Shown piece by piece: positions 17,134-26,412 of a stretch of 64,000 nt of DNA. How positions within the stretch are numbered: position 1 is the first letter of the stretch; every line of letters begins with the position of its first letter. Below the pieces are notes generated by a model. It had not been told where the DNA came from. It saw nothing but the letters and a program-made list of their open reading frames with translations, and did no database searches. Both the position numbers and the translations under genes were made by a program. The DNA lies in contig BJHM01000001.1 in assembly GCA_014192625.1 (NCBI GenBank), forward strand, positions 1-64,000, read 5' to 3'. The DNA comes from Planctomycetota bacterium (lineage in GTDB: Bacteria > Planctomycetota > UBA1135 > UBA2386).

Positions 17134-19197
17134 TTGAGCATCCCGAACAAGGAACTCCGCGCCTGGACGATTCGCGATAGCGCCGAGCTTTATCAACTAT
17201 CCGCTTGGGGCGGCGAGTCATTCGCGATTGATGATCGTGGCGATCTCACGGTGCAACCGATGGGCAAGGGCGGCCCAAAGTTTTCGCTGCCCGAGCTGAT
17301 CGAGGATCTGCGTAGTCGCGGCATCGAGTTGCCGGTGTTGCTCCGCATCTCCAACATCTTGCAGTTGCGCGTCGCCGCGTTGTCGGGAGCGTTCAAAAAT
17401 GCGATCGATGAGTGCGGTTACAAGGGCCGTTATCGGCCGGTGTTCCCGATCAAGGTGAACCAACAGCGCGACGTCGTCGAGGAGCTGGTCGAGTTTGGCC
17501 GCGAGTATTCGATGGGCCTTGAAGCAGGTTCCAAGCCCGAGTTGCTTGTCGTGCTCGCGCACATGACAAACCCGGACGGGCTGGTCATCTGCAATGGCTA
17601 CAAGGACGTTCGCTACATCGAGACGGCGATGCTGGCGCAGAAGATGGGCCTCTACACCATCATTGTCGTCGACCGTTTCGAGGAACTCGAGGCGGTGTTG
17701 AAGGTCAGCAAGCGTTTCGACCTGAGACCACACATTGGAGTTCGCGCCAAGCTCGCGAGCCGTGGTGCTGGCAAGTGGCAGGAGTCGGGCGGCGAGAAGT
17801 CCAAGTTCGGCCTCACCGCAGGTGAGATCGTGCAGGTCGTTGAGCGGCTAAAGCAGCTCAACATGCTCGACTGTCTTGAACTGCTGCACTTCCATATCGG
17901 CAGCCAGATCACTGCGATTCGCGCCATCAAAGATGCGCTCAAGGAAGCGACTCGCGTTTTCGCAGAACTGCACGCGCTCGGCGCCAGGCTCAAGTTTATC
18001 GACGCTGGTGGCGGACTTGCGGTCGACTACGACGGTTCGCAGACCAACTTCCACAGCTCGGCCAACTACTCGCTGCAAGAATACGCCAATGACGTGGTGT
18101 TCGCAGTGCAGCAGGCGTGTGAGGAGAAGGGCATCCCGCATCCAGACATCGTCACCGAGTCGGGCCGCGCACTAACGGCGCACCACTCGGTGCTGGTGTT
18201 CGACGTGCTTGGTGTTTCGCAGATGGCGATCGAGCCGCCGGTGTCGGCTGAAAAGCACACTGACGCGACGATCGCCAACTTGGTGCAGATCCTGCGTGAG
18301 GTGTCACTGAAGAACTTCCAGGAGTGCTACCACGACGCGCTGCAGCTGAAGGAAGAAGCGATCTCGCTGTTCAACCTCGGCTACCTCGATCTGAAGGGCC
18401 GCGCGGTCGCCGAGAACTTGTTCTGGGCGATTTGCGACAAGATCCGCCAGATCGTGAAGACGCTCGACTACGTGCCCGATGAGTTGTCGGGCCTCGAGAA
18501 GGCGCTAGCAGACACCTACTACTGCAACTTCTCAGTGTTTCAGTCAGCGCCCGACCACTGGGCAGTGAAGCAGCTGTTTCCGACGATGCCGATTCATCGG
18601 CTGAACGAGCGTCCGACGCGGCGCGCGATCCTTGCGGACCTCACTTGTGACAGCGACGGCAAGGTCGACAAGTTTATCGACCTGCGCGATGTGAAGAGCG
18701 TGCTCGAAGTGCATCAGATGCAACCGAGCAAGCCGTACTACTTGGCGATGTTCCTGGTGGGTGCCTACCAAGAGATCCTTGGCGATCTGCACAACCTGTT
18801 TGGCGATACCAACGCGATCCATATCTCGATGGACGAAGAGCACGGCTATCGCATCGAGCGCGTAATCGAGGGTGACTCGGTCGCCGAGGTGCTCAGCTAC
18901 GTGCAATACGACAAGCAGGACCTGATCCGTCGGATGCGCAGCCGGCTCGAAGTAGCGATGCGTCAGGGTACGCTAAACATCAAGGACTCGGCGCTACTGA
19001 TGAAGCGTTACGAGGAAGGTCTGTCTGGCTACACCTACCTGACGAGCGAGCAGGAAGATGGCGTCGAGCTTACCCCGATGCCGCCGATCGAGAACTCCGC
19101 CGCGCAGCAGGTCTCCCAGCAGCAGGCATCCCAGCAGCAGGCATCCCAGCAGCAGGCGACTGGGGCTCATTCGACCGCGGTGAAGTCGCCGCGGTGA
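17134..19197 (+). CDS. speA: Biosynthetic arginine decarboxylase
   Basis: 687 residues from a TTG at 17134 (reads as MSIPNKELRAW), chosen because AGGAG lies about 10 bases upstream and the family begins near there; the frame is open back to 16846 across the glyA start region. PLP- and Mg-dependent enzyme that makes agmatine from arginine, the first step of the agmatine route to polyamines. The PLP lysine motif is PVFPIKVNQQ (Lys107); HFHIGSQ, DAGGGL and the ESGRALTAHH block follow. The C-terminus carries an unusual Gln-rich tail encoded by 15-bp tandem repeats. Arginine from cyanophycin-type peptides could feed it, though that link is inferred. Confidence 0.95.
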   Translation: MSIPNKELRAWTIRDSAELYQLSAWGGESFAIDDRGDLTVQPMGKGGPKFSLPELIEDLRSRGIELPVLLRISNILQLRVAALSGAFKNAIDECGYKGRYRPVFPIKVNQQRDVVEELVEFGREYSMGLEAGSKPELLVVLAHMTNPDGLVICNGYKDVRYIETAMLAQKMGLYTIIVVDRFEELEAVLKVSKRFDLRPHIGVRAKLASRGAGKWQESGGEKSKFGLTAGEIVQVVERLKQLNMLDCLELLHFHIGSQITAIRAIKDALKEATRVFAELHALGARLKFIDAGGGLAVDYDGSQTNFHSSANYSLQEYANDVVFAVQQACEEKGIPHPDIVTESGRALTAHHSVLVFDVLGVSQMAIEPPVSAEKHTDATIANLVQILREVSLKNFQECYHDALQLKEEAISLFNLGYLDLKGRAVAENLFWAICDKIRQIVKTLDYVPDELSGLEKALADTYYCNFSVFQSAPDHWAVKQLFPTMPIHRLNERPTRRAILADLTCDSDGKVDKFIDLRDVKSVLEVHQMQPSKPYYLAMFLVGAYQEILGDLHNLFGDTNAIHISMDEEHGYRIERVIEGDSVAEVLSYVQYDKQDLIRRMRSRLEVAMRQGTLNIKDSALLMKRYEEGLSGYTYLTSEQEDGVELTPMPPIENSAAQQVSQQQASQQQASQQQATGAHSTAVKSPR
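19114..19158 (+). repeat. Three 15-bp tandem repeats encoding a Gln-rich tail of SpeA
   Basis: Unit TCCCAGCAGCAGGCA repeated three times (last base varies), giving S-Q-Q-Q-A blocks at the very end of the arginine decarboxylase. It is in frame and outside the conserved fold, so it is probably a tolerated slippage product rather than a functional domain. Confidence 0.9.
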
Positions 19198-19220
19198 AGT
19201 CGCTCCCGCAGTAGTCGCGG

Positions 19221-19964
19221 TTAGTCGTCGCTCGGCAAAAAACCAACGACGGTTTGTCTGGCGGCGGCGTGGGTGAAGGCTGGCTTGCCAGTCAGCTTTA
19301 GCCCGCAGATTCGCGTCATGTCGCACTGTTCGATTTGCACATCGACTTCGGCCAGTTGCCACGGTGGATGGGCGACGTGGCCGGTACGGATGCGACCGCG
19401 CTGACTAAGAAACATCCGGTAGCGCTCCACAAACCAGTGCGGCATCGAGCCGACCGCCGGCGGCGCAAACGAAGTCGGCATGGTCCAACGGACATCCAGT
19501 CGCGCTGCCATTGCACGGCGATCCGTTCGCTCGCTTTGGTAGTGCACGTCGTTGCCGCGTCGTTCGCAACGCATCCGCGCATCAAAGTATGGCAGTGAGA
19601 ATGCCGCGCGCGCGCTGCGCACTGCGAGCAGGCTTGCTGCATCGAGGCTGAAGAACCAGATCCCTGGCTTGCCGCGATGGCGGACATAGGTGCGCAGGTT
19701 GAGTTCGGGAAACGCGTTGGTGAAAGGGATCGGCGGCAACCAGCGTGAACGCACGCGCCGCATCATGAAGGGGACCACTCCGAGCCACGCGCTGCCTTCG
19801 CGCTCTTCGATTTCGAGGCCGTTGGGTAGCAGGCGTTGCAGCACAGCTCCATCGGCCGGCCAGTGCATCATCACAAGGTCATCCCAGTCCATCGACAGCC
19901 GCCAGGCATGCTTTGGCAGTGGCTCACTTCGGTGGCTCGTAACGCGGAGCGCGGGATGCATCAT
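19221..19964 (-). CDS. DUF2071 (YqjF-like) protein
   Basis: 247 residues. It has the family's typical blocks: MHWPADGAVLQRLLP near 33-47, WLGVVPFMM near 60-68, FPELNLRTYVRHRGKPGIW near 85-103 and a late GHVAHPPW block. DUF2071 proteins have a domain of uncertain function. The ATG overlaps the stop of the upstream nuclease-like gene (ATGA), so the two are translationally coupled. No signal peptide or membrane segment is evident; cytoplasmic. Confidence 0.8.
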   Translation of the reverse strand: MMHPALRVTSHRSEPLPKHAWRLSMDWDDLVMMHWPADGAVLQRLLPNGLEIEEREGSAWLGVVPFMMRRVRSRWLPPIPFTNAFPELNLRTYVRHRGKPGIWFFSLDAASLLAVRSARAAFSLPYFDARMRCERRGNDVHYQSERTDRRAMAARLDVRWTMPTSFAPPAVGSMPHWFVERYRMFLSQRGRIRTGHVAHPPWQLAEVDVQIEQCDMTRICGLKLTGKPAFTHAAARQTVVGFLPSDD

Positions 19965-21520
19965 GCGACCGGTGGTAGGCGTTTGCGGGATTTTGCCGGC
20001 GGCGCAAGCAATGGATCAGGCGACTTAGGCAGAAGTTCGGAAAACTTCTGGTGCAGCTCGCGCAGTCCATCAGCCTGCCACTCGACCCACGCCTTCAGGT
20101 CTGCTGCGAGCTTCTCCTTGGTCGCATCGCGGATGCGCGGCTGCCAGGACTTTTGCATGGCGGCAAACGCGTCTGCTTCCGAGCGAATCGCCAGTGCTTG
20201 CGGCAGCTGCTTTGCCAGCAGCACTCGCAACGTGGTCGCAAAATCGTGGTGGCCGAGGAGCTCCGGGTGGAACACGCCCGGCTCGAACAGCTTCATCATG
20301 TCGATGCGTGACCTTTTGAGGAGTGCACGGACCCGCGCCTTCTCCATTGGCAGGTCATCGATCAATGCGCGCAGGCTCACTAATGCCTCGGTGCTCCAAC
20401 AGAGGATGGTTCCGCCGCCGACCAGTTGCGCGGTCAGAGAGGTCAGGAATTCGTTGCGTGGATCTGCCTTGTCAGCGAATGCGAACGACACGCTGGTGAC
20501 CTGGCCGTTCTCATGCGTGGAGACAAGGGCCCACGCATAGGGCAGTTGCCGCCACGGCCGCTGGCCGGAAAATCGTGGCAGCGTTTCCGTGGCATTGGCG
20601 AGCACGAGGTAACGCAGAGGGTATTTGATGTTGCGCAGTTCTTCGCGCACGAACGGCTCGACTATGAGGGCACCTTCGCGCACGCAACGCAGTGCGAGTT
20701 TTTGGCGGGCGGTCAGGCCAGCTCGCAGTGGATCGATCGTCGCAAGGTCGATCAGACCCTCTTCGTGAAACGCGGCTTCGAGCGTCGGCGTCAACTCTGG
20801 CAGCTTCTGCAGCGAAAACTTTGGCCCCTGCTGAGCGCATGCTGAGATCCGCGGGCAGGGGAACGGGTTGTTGCAGTAGGTGCCCGTTGGCAGGTCCAAC
20901 ACACTCGCGTCATGCAGTTGCTTATGGAATGACCGAAGCTGTTCGGTCACGTGCGGCAGGATGCGGCGAACGCGCTCGGTCACGTCTACATTCTTGAACA
21001 ACTGCTGCGGCAATAGTTCTTGCCCCTCAGTGTGGGCGTAGTTGTGCTGGATATGCAGGATATGGGTTGCGCGGACTTTGTAGCCATTCGCTTCGATCGC
21101 CAGCACCTGCAACGCGAGGTCTGAGATGTAGCGCGATCTGACCTTGGTCCCGGTCTTGACCTCATAGAGGATGAGTTCGCCATCCACCTGCCGCAGCACG
21201 ATGTCGGTCTGCATCTCGAGTTCATCAGTTTGGAAGGTGGCACCGAAGATGGCCGCGGAGGCATCCATGGCGAGCAGTTCGCGCGTGCGAGCCGCCGCTT
21301 CTGAAAGTGATGAACCGCCTACCTCAACACCGCGTGGAAACGCATTGCGCGCTAGTTGCAGGAGCTGTTGTCCCGCCGCGGACCTGGCTCTGCGCTGCTC
21401 ATCAGATGATTCCGTCGCCGGCTTCTGGAAGTCCAGATGCAGGCGTTTGCGGCATTGCTGGCCGGCCTCGAACAAGGATTTGTCGAGCCGTTTGGCGCGG
21501 TCGGACTTGGCGGTCTTCAA
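19961..21520 (-). CDS. DUF2779-type PD-(D/E)XK nuclease with probable Fe-S cysteines
   Basis: 519 residues. The restriction-like core is visible as TDIVLR...LYEVKTG: Asp106, Glu120 and Lys122. A lone Cys23 (QQCRKRL) and a C-terminal trio Cys215, Cys221 and Cys227 (YCNNPFPCPRISAC) are arranged as in Cas4/AddB-type nucleases, where four cysteines hold a 4Fe-4S cluster. The second half (about 240-500) fits the DUF2779 domain. The family is often annotated only as DUF2779; its cellular job is unknown. It is coupled by an ATGA overlap to the downstream DUF2071 gene. Nuclease fold is inferred from motif spacing. Confidence 0.75.
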   Translation of the reverse strand: MKTAKSDRAKRLDKSLFEAGQQCRKRLHLDFQKPATESSDEQRRARSAAGQQLLQLARNAFPRGVEVGGSSLSEAAARTRELLAMDASAAIFGATFQTDELEMQTDIVLRQVDGELILYEVKTGTKVRSRYISDLALQVLAIEANGYKVRATHILHIQHNYAHTEGQELLPQQLFKNVDVTERVRRILPHVTEQLRSFHKQLHDASVLDLPTGTYCNNPFPCPRISACAQQGPKFSLQKLPELTPTLEAAFHEEGLIDLATIDPLRAGLTARQKLALRCVREGALIVEPFVREELRNIKYPLRYLVLANATETLPRFSGQRPWRQLPYAWALVSTHENGQVTSVSFAFADKADPRNEFLTSLTAQLVGGGTILCWSTEALVSLRALIDDLPMEKARVRALLKRSRIDMMKLFEPGVFHPELLGHHDFATTLRVLLAKQLPQALAIRSEADAFAAMQKSWQPRIRDATKEKLAADLKAWVEWQADGLRELHQKFSELLPKSPDPLLAPPAKSRKRLPPVA

Positions 21521-21598
21521 GTTCGTTTTGATAGCTCGGCGGTGGCCCTGCGAAAGACAACAGTCGGCGCGACCAGAGTAGCGATCAGCCGACCGATC

Positions 21599-22366
21599 TC
21601 AAACGCGACGTTTGCTCCGGTAAATCAAGACCAGCACCAAGCCCACCACTGCGCCGATCAAAATGGGCGACCAAAGGCGATCCGCATTAGAGGTCTCCCC
21701 GCGGGCTCGGCGGGCAAATCTGAGCGTGTCGAGCATCGCGCGCAATTGGGGCTCGCGCTGGGCGAAGTCGGTCTGAGGGCAGGTAAAGGACAGCGATACC
21801 TGCATGCCCCCCGTGGCTACGTAGACGTCGAGGCTCTGTTGCGCGGGCTTGCCGTTTGCAGGCCGGGCAGTGCGAATGCAAGTGATCGCCGGCTGCTGAT
21901 CTGCCCCGACCGTGTCGCGCTGGACCTGGCTCAGTTGGTAGGCTATGCCGTCATCCTCGCCTTTTTTGCGCCAAAGTTGCTCGAGTTGTTCCCCTAGATC
22001 GCCTTCAACCTGCCACTCGTTTTCTTGATAGACGATGTAGAGAAAGAGTCCGTCAAATGTGCCATGCAGCCATTGGTCGACCGGCCCAACGGCAAAGTAC
22101 ATCGACGGCTCATTATGCGAGATGTCATACGGCAGTTGCGAAACGGCAGCGGTGACCTGCCGCACATCGCCGGGAGCTAGCTGGCGCCAGCCTTCGGGCA
22201 GGTCGATTCGGAACGTGCGGCTCTTGTCGAAGAAGCGGGTCTGGCCGGTTGCCGGCGGCGGCAGTTCCCATGGTGCTGCCGGCGGCGCCGTTTGATTGGT
22301 GGCTTGCGCATGCAGCGACGTGGTGACCACGCTAACAATGAGGAGAGCGGCGAGAAGTGCGCGCAA
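21599..22366 (-). CDS. Hypothetical membrane-anchored periplasmic protein
   Basis: About 255 residues from TTG 22366; a TTG 12 codons earlier (22402) is the alternative. It has an N-terminal signal peptide (ALLAALLIVSVVTTSLHAQ), a Pro/Ala-rich linker, a globular region of about 170 residues (TFRIDLPEGWR, then SLDVYVATGGMQVSLSF) and a single C-terminal helix (PILIGAVVGLVLVLIY) ending in RSKRRV. The layout implies a periplasmic domain anchored at its C-terminus. No family recognised with confidence. Divergent from the PqqB-like gene. Confidence 0.7.
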   Translation of the reverse strand: MRALLAALLIVSVVTTSLHAQATNQTAPPAAPWELPPPATGQTRFFDKSRTFRIDLPEGWRQLAPGDVRQVTAAVSQLPYDISHNEPSMYFAVGPVDQWLHGTFDGLFLYIVYQENEWQVEGDLGEQLEQLWRKKGEDDGIAYQLSQVQRDTVGADQQPAITCIRTARPANGKPAQQSLDVYVATGGMQVSLSFTCPQTDFAQREPQLRAMLDTLRFARRARGETSNADRLWSPILIGAVVGLVLVLIYRSKRRV

Positions 22367-22464
22367 GAAAGCATCATGCCAAGCGTGGCGGGGACAGCGC
22401 AACTAGCAGTGTGATGTGGGTGAAGGTCGTTTGCTGAAAGCCAGCGCGCAGACGACGATGCGCG

Positions 22465-23424
22465 ATGATGCGAGTCAATCTTGCCGCGTGCTCACTGAGT
22501 CTGCTCGGGCTCTTGTTTGCTGGCTGCGCTGCAACTGTGCTCGCAACGGCAGCCGAGCCAGATCTCGAACTGTTTGTGCTCGGCACCGCACAAGATGGCG
22601 GCCTGCCGCACCTCGGTTGCGAGCGGCCTTGTTGTGTCTCGGCGCGCGAAACTGGTCGCACGCTGTTTCCTGCATGCCTCGGCGTTGTGGCGCGGCCGAG
22701 TGGTCAGTTGTTGCTGGTGGAAGCAACGCCGCGCGTAACGGAGCAGGTGGCGTTGCTGCAAAAACTCGCGGCGGTGACAAACCGTGGACGAAGGCCGGTG
22801 GATGCGGTGTTGCTGACGCACGCACATATCGGGCACTACCTGGGGCTCGCGTTTTTTGGCCGCGAAGTCGCCGCGACGCAGGCAGTGCCGACTTTTTGTT
22901 CACCCCGCATGGCCGAGTTCCTGCGCAGTAATGGCCCGTGGCGGCAGTTGGTCGAACTGCACCAGCTGGAGTTGCGGGAGTGTTTGCCACGCATTGCGTT
23001 TGCGCCGCTACCGGGGCTTTTGGTGACGGCGATCCCGGTGCCGCATCGTGATGAATACTCGGACACGATGGCGTATCGACTGCGCGGGAAAGAGCGCACG
23101 GTGCTGTTTGTGCCCGACATCGACGCATGGGATCGCGCGCCGGACCTGCTGACGGAACTGATCGCTGGCGTTGATGTCGCATACGTGGACGCGACTTTTT
23201 ATGACGGCAGTGAGGTGCCCGAGCGCAACCTTGCCGAGATCCGTCACCCGCTGATGACAGACACGATGCAGCGGCTCGCTTTAGTTGCACGGGCGCGACC
23301 GGGCATGATCCGCTTTCTGCACCTCAACCACAGCAACAAAGCGCTGCACGACAAGGCGGTGATTGCCGAGCTTGAAAGGCAAGGCTTTGCGATAGCGCAG
23401 CAAGGCGAACGGCAGGTCCTCTAG
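22465..23424 (+). CDS. PqqB-like metallo-beta-lactamase-fold hydrolase, lipoprotein
   Basis: 319 residues. A lipobox (LLFAGC, Cys21) indicates export and lipid anchoring. The MBL metal motif reads THAHIGH (His119, His121, His124): it keeps the three His but has Gly instead of Asp in the usual HxHxDH. The opening block VLGTAQDGGLPHLGC is typical of the PqqB-like branch of the superfamily. A late VPDIDAW and a closing LHLNHSN block supply the remaining expected metal-site regions. No other PQQ biosynthesis gene is near, so it is probably not true PqqB. Substrate unknown. Confidence 0.82.
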   Translation: MMRVNLAACSLSLLGLLFAGCAATVLATAAEPDLELFVLGTAQDGGLPHLGCERPCCVSARETGRTLFPACLGVVARPSGQLLLVEATPRVTEQVALLQKLAAVTNRGRRPVDAVLLTHAHIGHYLGLAFFGREVAATQAVPTFCSPRMAEFLRSNGPWRQLVELHQLELRECLPRIAFAPLPGLLVTAIPVPHRDEYSDTMAYRLRGKERTVLFVPDIDAWDRAPDLLTELIAGVDVAYVDATFYDGSEVPERNLAEIRHPLMTDTMQRLALVARARPGMIRFLHLNHSNKALHDKAVIAELERQGFAIAQQGERQVL

Positions 23425-23479
23425 TCGCCCGGCGGAAGCTCGCGGCCTTCGTGCAAGAGAGTCACGCTGCGGCGACGAA

Positions 23480-25330
23480 CTATTCGCAGCGGCCTTGTAG
23501 CGGCGGCATTGGGCAGCCGAAGTTCATCACCAGCGCGCGCATCAAATCGCCTTCGTCGGCGCGGATGGTGCCATCTGCTGAAACTGCGCGGGCACAGGCG
23601 GTGACGAGCTGGCGTTTGCCGAATGGCGAAACCGGCATGAGCTGGTCGAGAGCGCGTTCGATATTTGCCAGCGAAAGATCGGTCGCAGGTCGCATGTGCA
23701 GCGGCTTGCCGGTGTCGAGGATCGAAGCGCCAGCGGTAAAGGCATTGCTTGCTGCCGGTTCTTCGCCTGCGCTGTGCGCGAGCAACGAGAGAATGGTTTC
23801 GATTGCCTCGTGCGCAGCTGCGAGAGGCATGCGTGGCTCTCGCCGACTGGTGCGCGTTGGTGGTGAGAGGTGCCGCTGCACCGTCTTCCAGATTGCAAAT
23901 TCAAATGATGAGAATGTTTCGTCATGCAGCAGCCATGCTCTGCTTTCGGCGATGATCTGTTGCCGCGCTGTGGCTGGTTGCTGGCGCAGCGCAGGCAGCA
24001 TCACCTCGAGCATGGCTAGCTTTTCGCCGCGTGACATGGCGTTCGATGCGGCTGACATGGACCTTGCCATCTCAGCTGTTGCAGGTTCGAGGTGCCGCAG
24101 CGACTGGGCTTGTGCGTCTGCCCCTTGTGGCAGGAGCAGCGCATAGAGCAATCCTTGCACGCGGGACGGATCGTGTGCGGCACTGAGCAGTTCGAGTGGC
24201 ATTGCGGCGAGCACCTGCGTGGCACTGGCTAGATCGACCGCCGTCAACGTTCCAACGAGGTTGGCAACGACGGACGCGGAGTAGCCAGGGATTTTTGGTT
24301 GCGCCGCCGTGGTGCTGTTTGCTGCCGCCGCATTCGTGCCGCCTTTTACTTGTTCGGCCAAAAAGCCCGGCAGCACTCGTTCGATCCGTTGTTGGATCGG
24401 CGGGTGGGTTGCGGTCAGGCCGAAAAACCAACGCTTGGTGACGTCTGCGAAAAACATATGGCTCGCCTCAAAGGCTCTCGGGCTTTCGATCAGCGAGCCT
24501 TGATCGGCGATCTTGGCCAAGGCCGTGCCGATGCCGCGCGGATTGCGTGTGTAGACCACTGCACTGGCATCGGCGAGAAACTCGCGTTGCCGCGAGAGTG
24601 CTGCCTTGATGAGGCCCGACATGAACGCGCCAACGGAGCCGATCAGCAAAAGGGCAAAGCCAAACATCACGAGCCCTTGGTTGCCCTTGCGATCGCGCCG
24701 GTAGCTGCCGCCCGTGGTGCGGACCAGGAACAGCCCGATGTGACTGAGGCAGATAATGCCGAACAGGACGCCGATCAGCCGAATGTTGAGTCGCATGTCG
24801 CCGTGCAGCACATGGCTGAACTCATGCGCGATCACGCCTTGCAGTTGTTCGCGGTCTAGATGCAGAAGGCAACCCCGCGTAACGGTGATCGCCGCATCCG
24901 CAGTGCTATAGCCGGCTGCGAAGGCGTTGATGCCAATCTCGTTTTCGAGCACAAAGACCGTCGGGGCTGGGATGCCTGCTGCGATCGCCATTTCTTCGAC
25001 AACGTTGCATAGCACGCGATGCAGCGGATCCTCCGAGTTGGCGGAGACCATCGTGCCGCCGAGCATTTGCGCCACCGCACTGCCGCCGGATCTAAGCTGG
25101 GCGATTCGGACCAACGTTGCCGCGCCGATCAGTAGCGGGATAATGATGCCGATCGAGAGGGCAAGCTGCGGTTGCCACAGGCTCTGGTCCGCGTTGAGTT
25201 GTGCAATCGTGACGGCTGCCGCGAGGTAGATCGTGATGACGATGCTGATCACGGCTAGGGCAAACCACGCAATCAGCCAGCTGCTCTTGCGGCGGGCGAT
25301 GTCCTGTTGACCGAAGAAGTCCATGTTCAT
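23480..25330 (-). CDS. M48 family (HtpX-like) membrane zinc metallopeptidase with long C-terminal extension
   Basis: 616 residues. Two N-terminal membrane helices (about 18-45 and 57-78) are followed by the zinc motif HEFSH (169-173), two further helices (LIGVLFGIICLSHIGLFLV; MFGFALLLIGSVGAF) and the third ligand region REFLADASAV. The first half matches HtpX-type peptidases of the inner membrane. The last ~300 residues (Ala-rich, helical, with a final part starting near TDLSLANIERALDQL and ending in PLQGRCE) are not part of the classical enzyme and may be a helical regulatory module. The start overlaps the stop of the upstream methyltransferase by one base (TGATG). Confidence 0.88.
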   Translation of the reverse strand: MNMDFFGQQDIARRKSSWLIAWFALAVISIVITIYLAAAVTIAQLNADQSLWQPQLALSIGIIIPLLIGAATLVRIAQLRSGGSAVAQMLGGTMVSANSEDPLHRVLCNVVEEMAIAAGIPAPTVFVLENEIGINAFAAGYSTADAAITVTRGCLLHLDREQLQGVIAHEFSHVLHGDMRLNIRLIGVLFGIICLSHIGLFLVRTTGGSYRRDRKGNQGLVMFGFALLLIGSVGAFMSGLIKAALSRQREFLADASAVVYTRNPRGIGTALAKIADQGSLIESPRAFEASHMFFADVTKRWFFGLTATHPPIQQRIERVLPGFLAEQVKGGTNAAAANSTTAAQPKIPGYSASVVANLVGTLTAVDLASATQVLAAMPLELLSAAHDPSRVQGLLYALLLPQGADAQAQSLRHLEPATAEMARSMSAASNAMSRGEKLAMLEVMLPALRQQPATARQQIIAESRAWLLHDETFSSFEFAIWKTVQRHLSPPTRTSRREPRMPLAAAHEAIETILSLLAHSAGEEPAASNAFTAGASILDTGKPLHMRPATDLSLANIERALDQLMPVSPFGKRQLVTACARAVSADGTIRADEGDLMRALVMNFGCPMPPLQGRCE

Positions 25331-25923
25331 CAGCCCAGCGTCTCTAGTTCAAAACTTGTGATGCGTGCACTGCGTGCTTTGAACATTCCGCCACCAAGCG
25401 GGGTAAACTCCTTGGCGAGTCGCTTCTGATACCACGCACCAGTCCGCAGGTGCACTGCGCCATCGGTGACGCTGCGGTCGCAATTTGTGTCCCAGTCGCG
25501 CTGCGTCAGAGCTTCCAGGTAGAGCGCGCCGCGGCAGAGCTTCGCCAAGTTGTTGATCGCCTTCGCTGCCGCAGCGTCGTCCAGATACTGCAGCACGCCT
25601 TGGCAGATCACGAGATCGAAGCTGCGGTGGGGCGCATAGTCGACTACCGAGCCGCGGGTCCAGCCGTGTCGTTCGCAGAGGTAGCTACTAAACTCGACCC
25701 CGTGGTAGCGCGTGCTGCGGCAGAGTTTGTTTAGCGCGGTGCGCCAGTGGCCTACACCACAGCCGATGTCGAGCGCGTTGCGCAGCGGGAGGCCGAGGAA
25801 TCGGGCATAGCCCACGATGAATGTGGCGAGCCTTCGCACCGATGGCTGGCTCACGACGCGGGTTCTTTTGTCGCCGTAAAAGCGGCGGTAGTAATCTGCG
25901 TCGAAATGATCATCTTGTGCCAT
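25330..25923 (-). CDS. Class I SAM-dependent methyltransferase
   Basis: 197 residues from ATG 25923 (MAQDDHFDADYYRRFYG); the frame runs 24 codons further upstream without family similarity. Motif I ALDIGCGVGHWR (about 68-79) binds SAM; FDLVICQGVLQYLDD is the motif IV region. Substrate unknown. It is coupled to the M48 peptidase. Divergent from infA across about 170 bases. Confidence 0.82.
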   Translation of the reverse strand: MAQDDHFDADYYRRFYGDKRTRVVSQPSVRRLATFIVGYARFLGLPLRNALDIGCGVGHWRTALNKLCRSTRYHGVEFSSYLCERHGWTRGSVVDYAPHRSFDLVICQGVLQYLDDAAAAKAINNLAKLCRGALYLEALTQRDWDTNCDRSVTDGAVHLRTGAWYQKRLAKEFTPLGGGMFKARSARITSFELETLG

Positions 25924-26097
25924 GTAGTAGGGGGGGCTTCGCTGGTGGACTTGGAAGTGATTGCAGAGAATCCGCAGAGTCGTCGTAAAGGCCATTGATA
26001 CCGCAATCCCTTGGTCCGTAGAATCCTTCGCCCCTCATCTACCGCAACGTCCGCGATCGCGGGCAATCCGCCGAGCAGCAGTTACCACGGAGTTCTT

Positions 26098-26313
26098 GTG
26101 CCCAAGGAAGAAGCCATCGTCCTCGAAGGCACGGTCGTCGAGACCCTCGCCAACACCAAGTTCCGTATCAAGATGGATAGCGGGCATGAGATCCTCGCGC
26201 ACATTTCGGGGAAGATGCGGAAGCACTTCATCCGCATCATTCCAGGCGATCGCGTGACCGTGGAGGTCTCGCCCTATGACCTCTCGCGCGGTCGCATCAC
26301 CTATCGCGCCTGA
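26098..26313 (+). CDS. infA: Translation initiation factor IF-1
   Basis: 71 residues, the normal IF-1 length, from a GTG with GGAG five bases upstream. The S1-like OB fold is complete: [42 protein letters not shown] and [13 protein letters not shown]. It binds the ribosomal A site during initiation. It stands alone here rather than in a ribosomal protein operon, and is followed by a small tandem repeat and a terminator. Confidence 0.96.
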   Translation: MPKEEAIVLEGTVVETLANTKFRIKMDSGHEILAHISGKMRKHFIRIIPGDRVTVEVSPYDLSRGRITYRA

Positions 26314-26316
26314 AGC

Positions 26317-26348
26317 CGCTGGGTTAGTCCCGCTGGGTTAGTCCCGCT
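26317..26348 (+). repeat. 14-bp tandem duplication after infA
   Basis: CGCTGGGTTAGTCC occurs twice in a row followed by a partial third copy, just downstream of the infA stop. Non-coding; likely simple replication slippage. Confidence 0.85.
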
Positions 26349-26360
26349 ATACATGCAACG

Positions 26361-26412
26361 ACCGCGGCACTAGTGTCGCGGCCGTTCGCGTTTCTGGTGT
26401 CGCGGTTTTTTT
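26361..26412 (+). terminator. Intrinsic terminator of infA
   Basis: ACCGCGGCAC (26361-26370) can pair with either of two GTGTCGCGG copies (26373-26381 or 26397-26405; one G-U pair), and the second is followed directly by seven T. The duplicated 3' arm lets two alternative hairpins form. The T-run ends at the stop codon of the convergent downstream gene. Confidence 0.7.

Noticed and set aside
22465-23424. True PqqB
   Set aside because: Only the fold and opening motif resemble PqqB; a lipobox is present and no other pqq gene is nearby.
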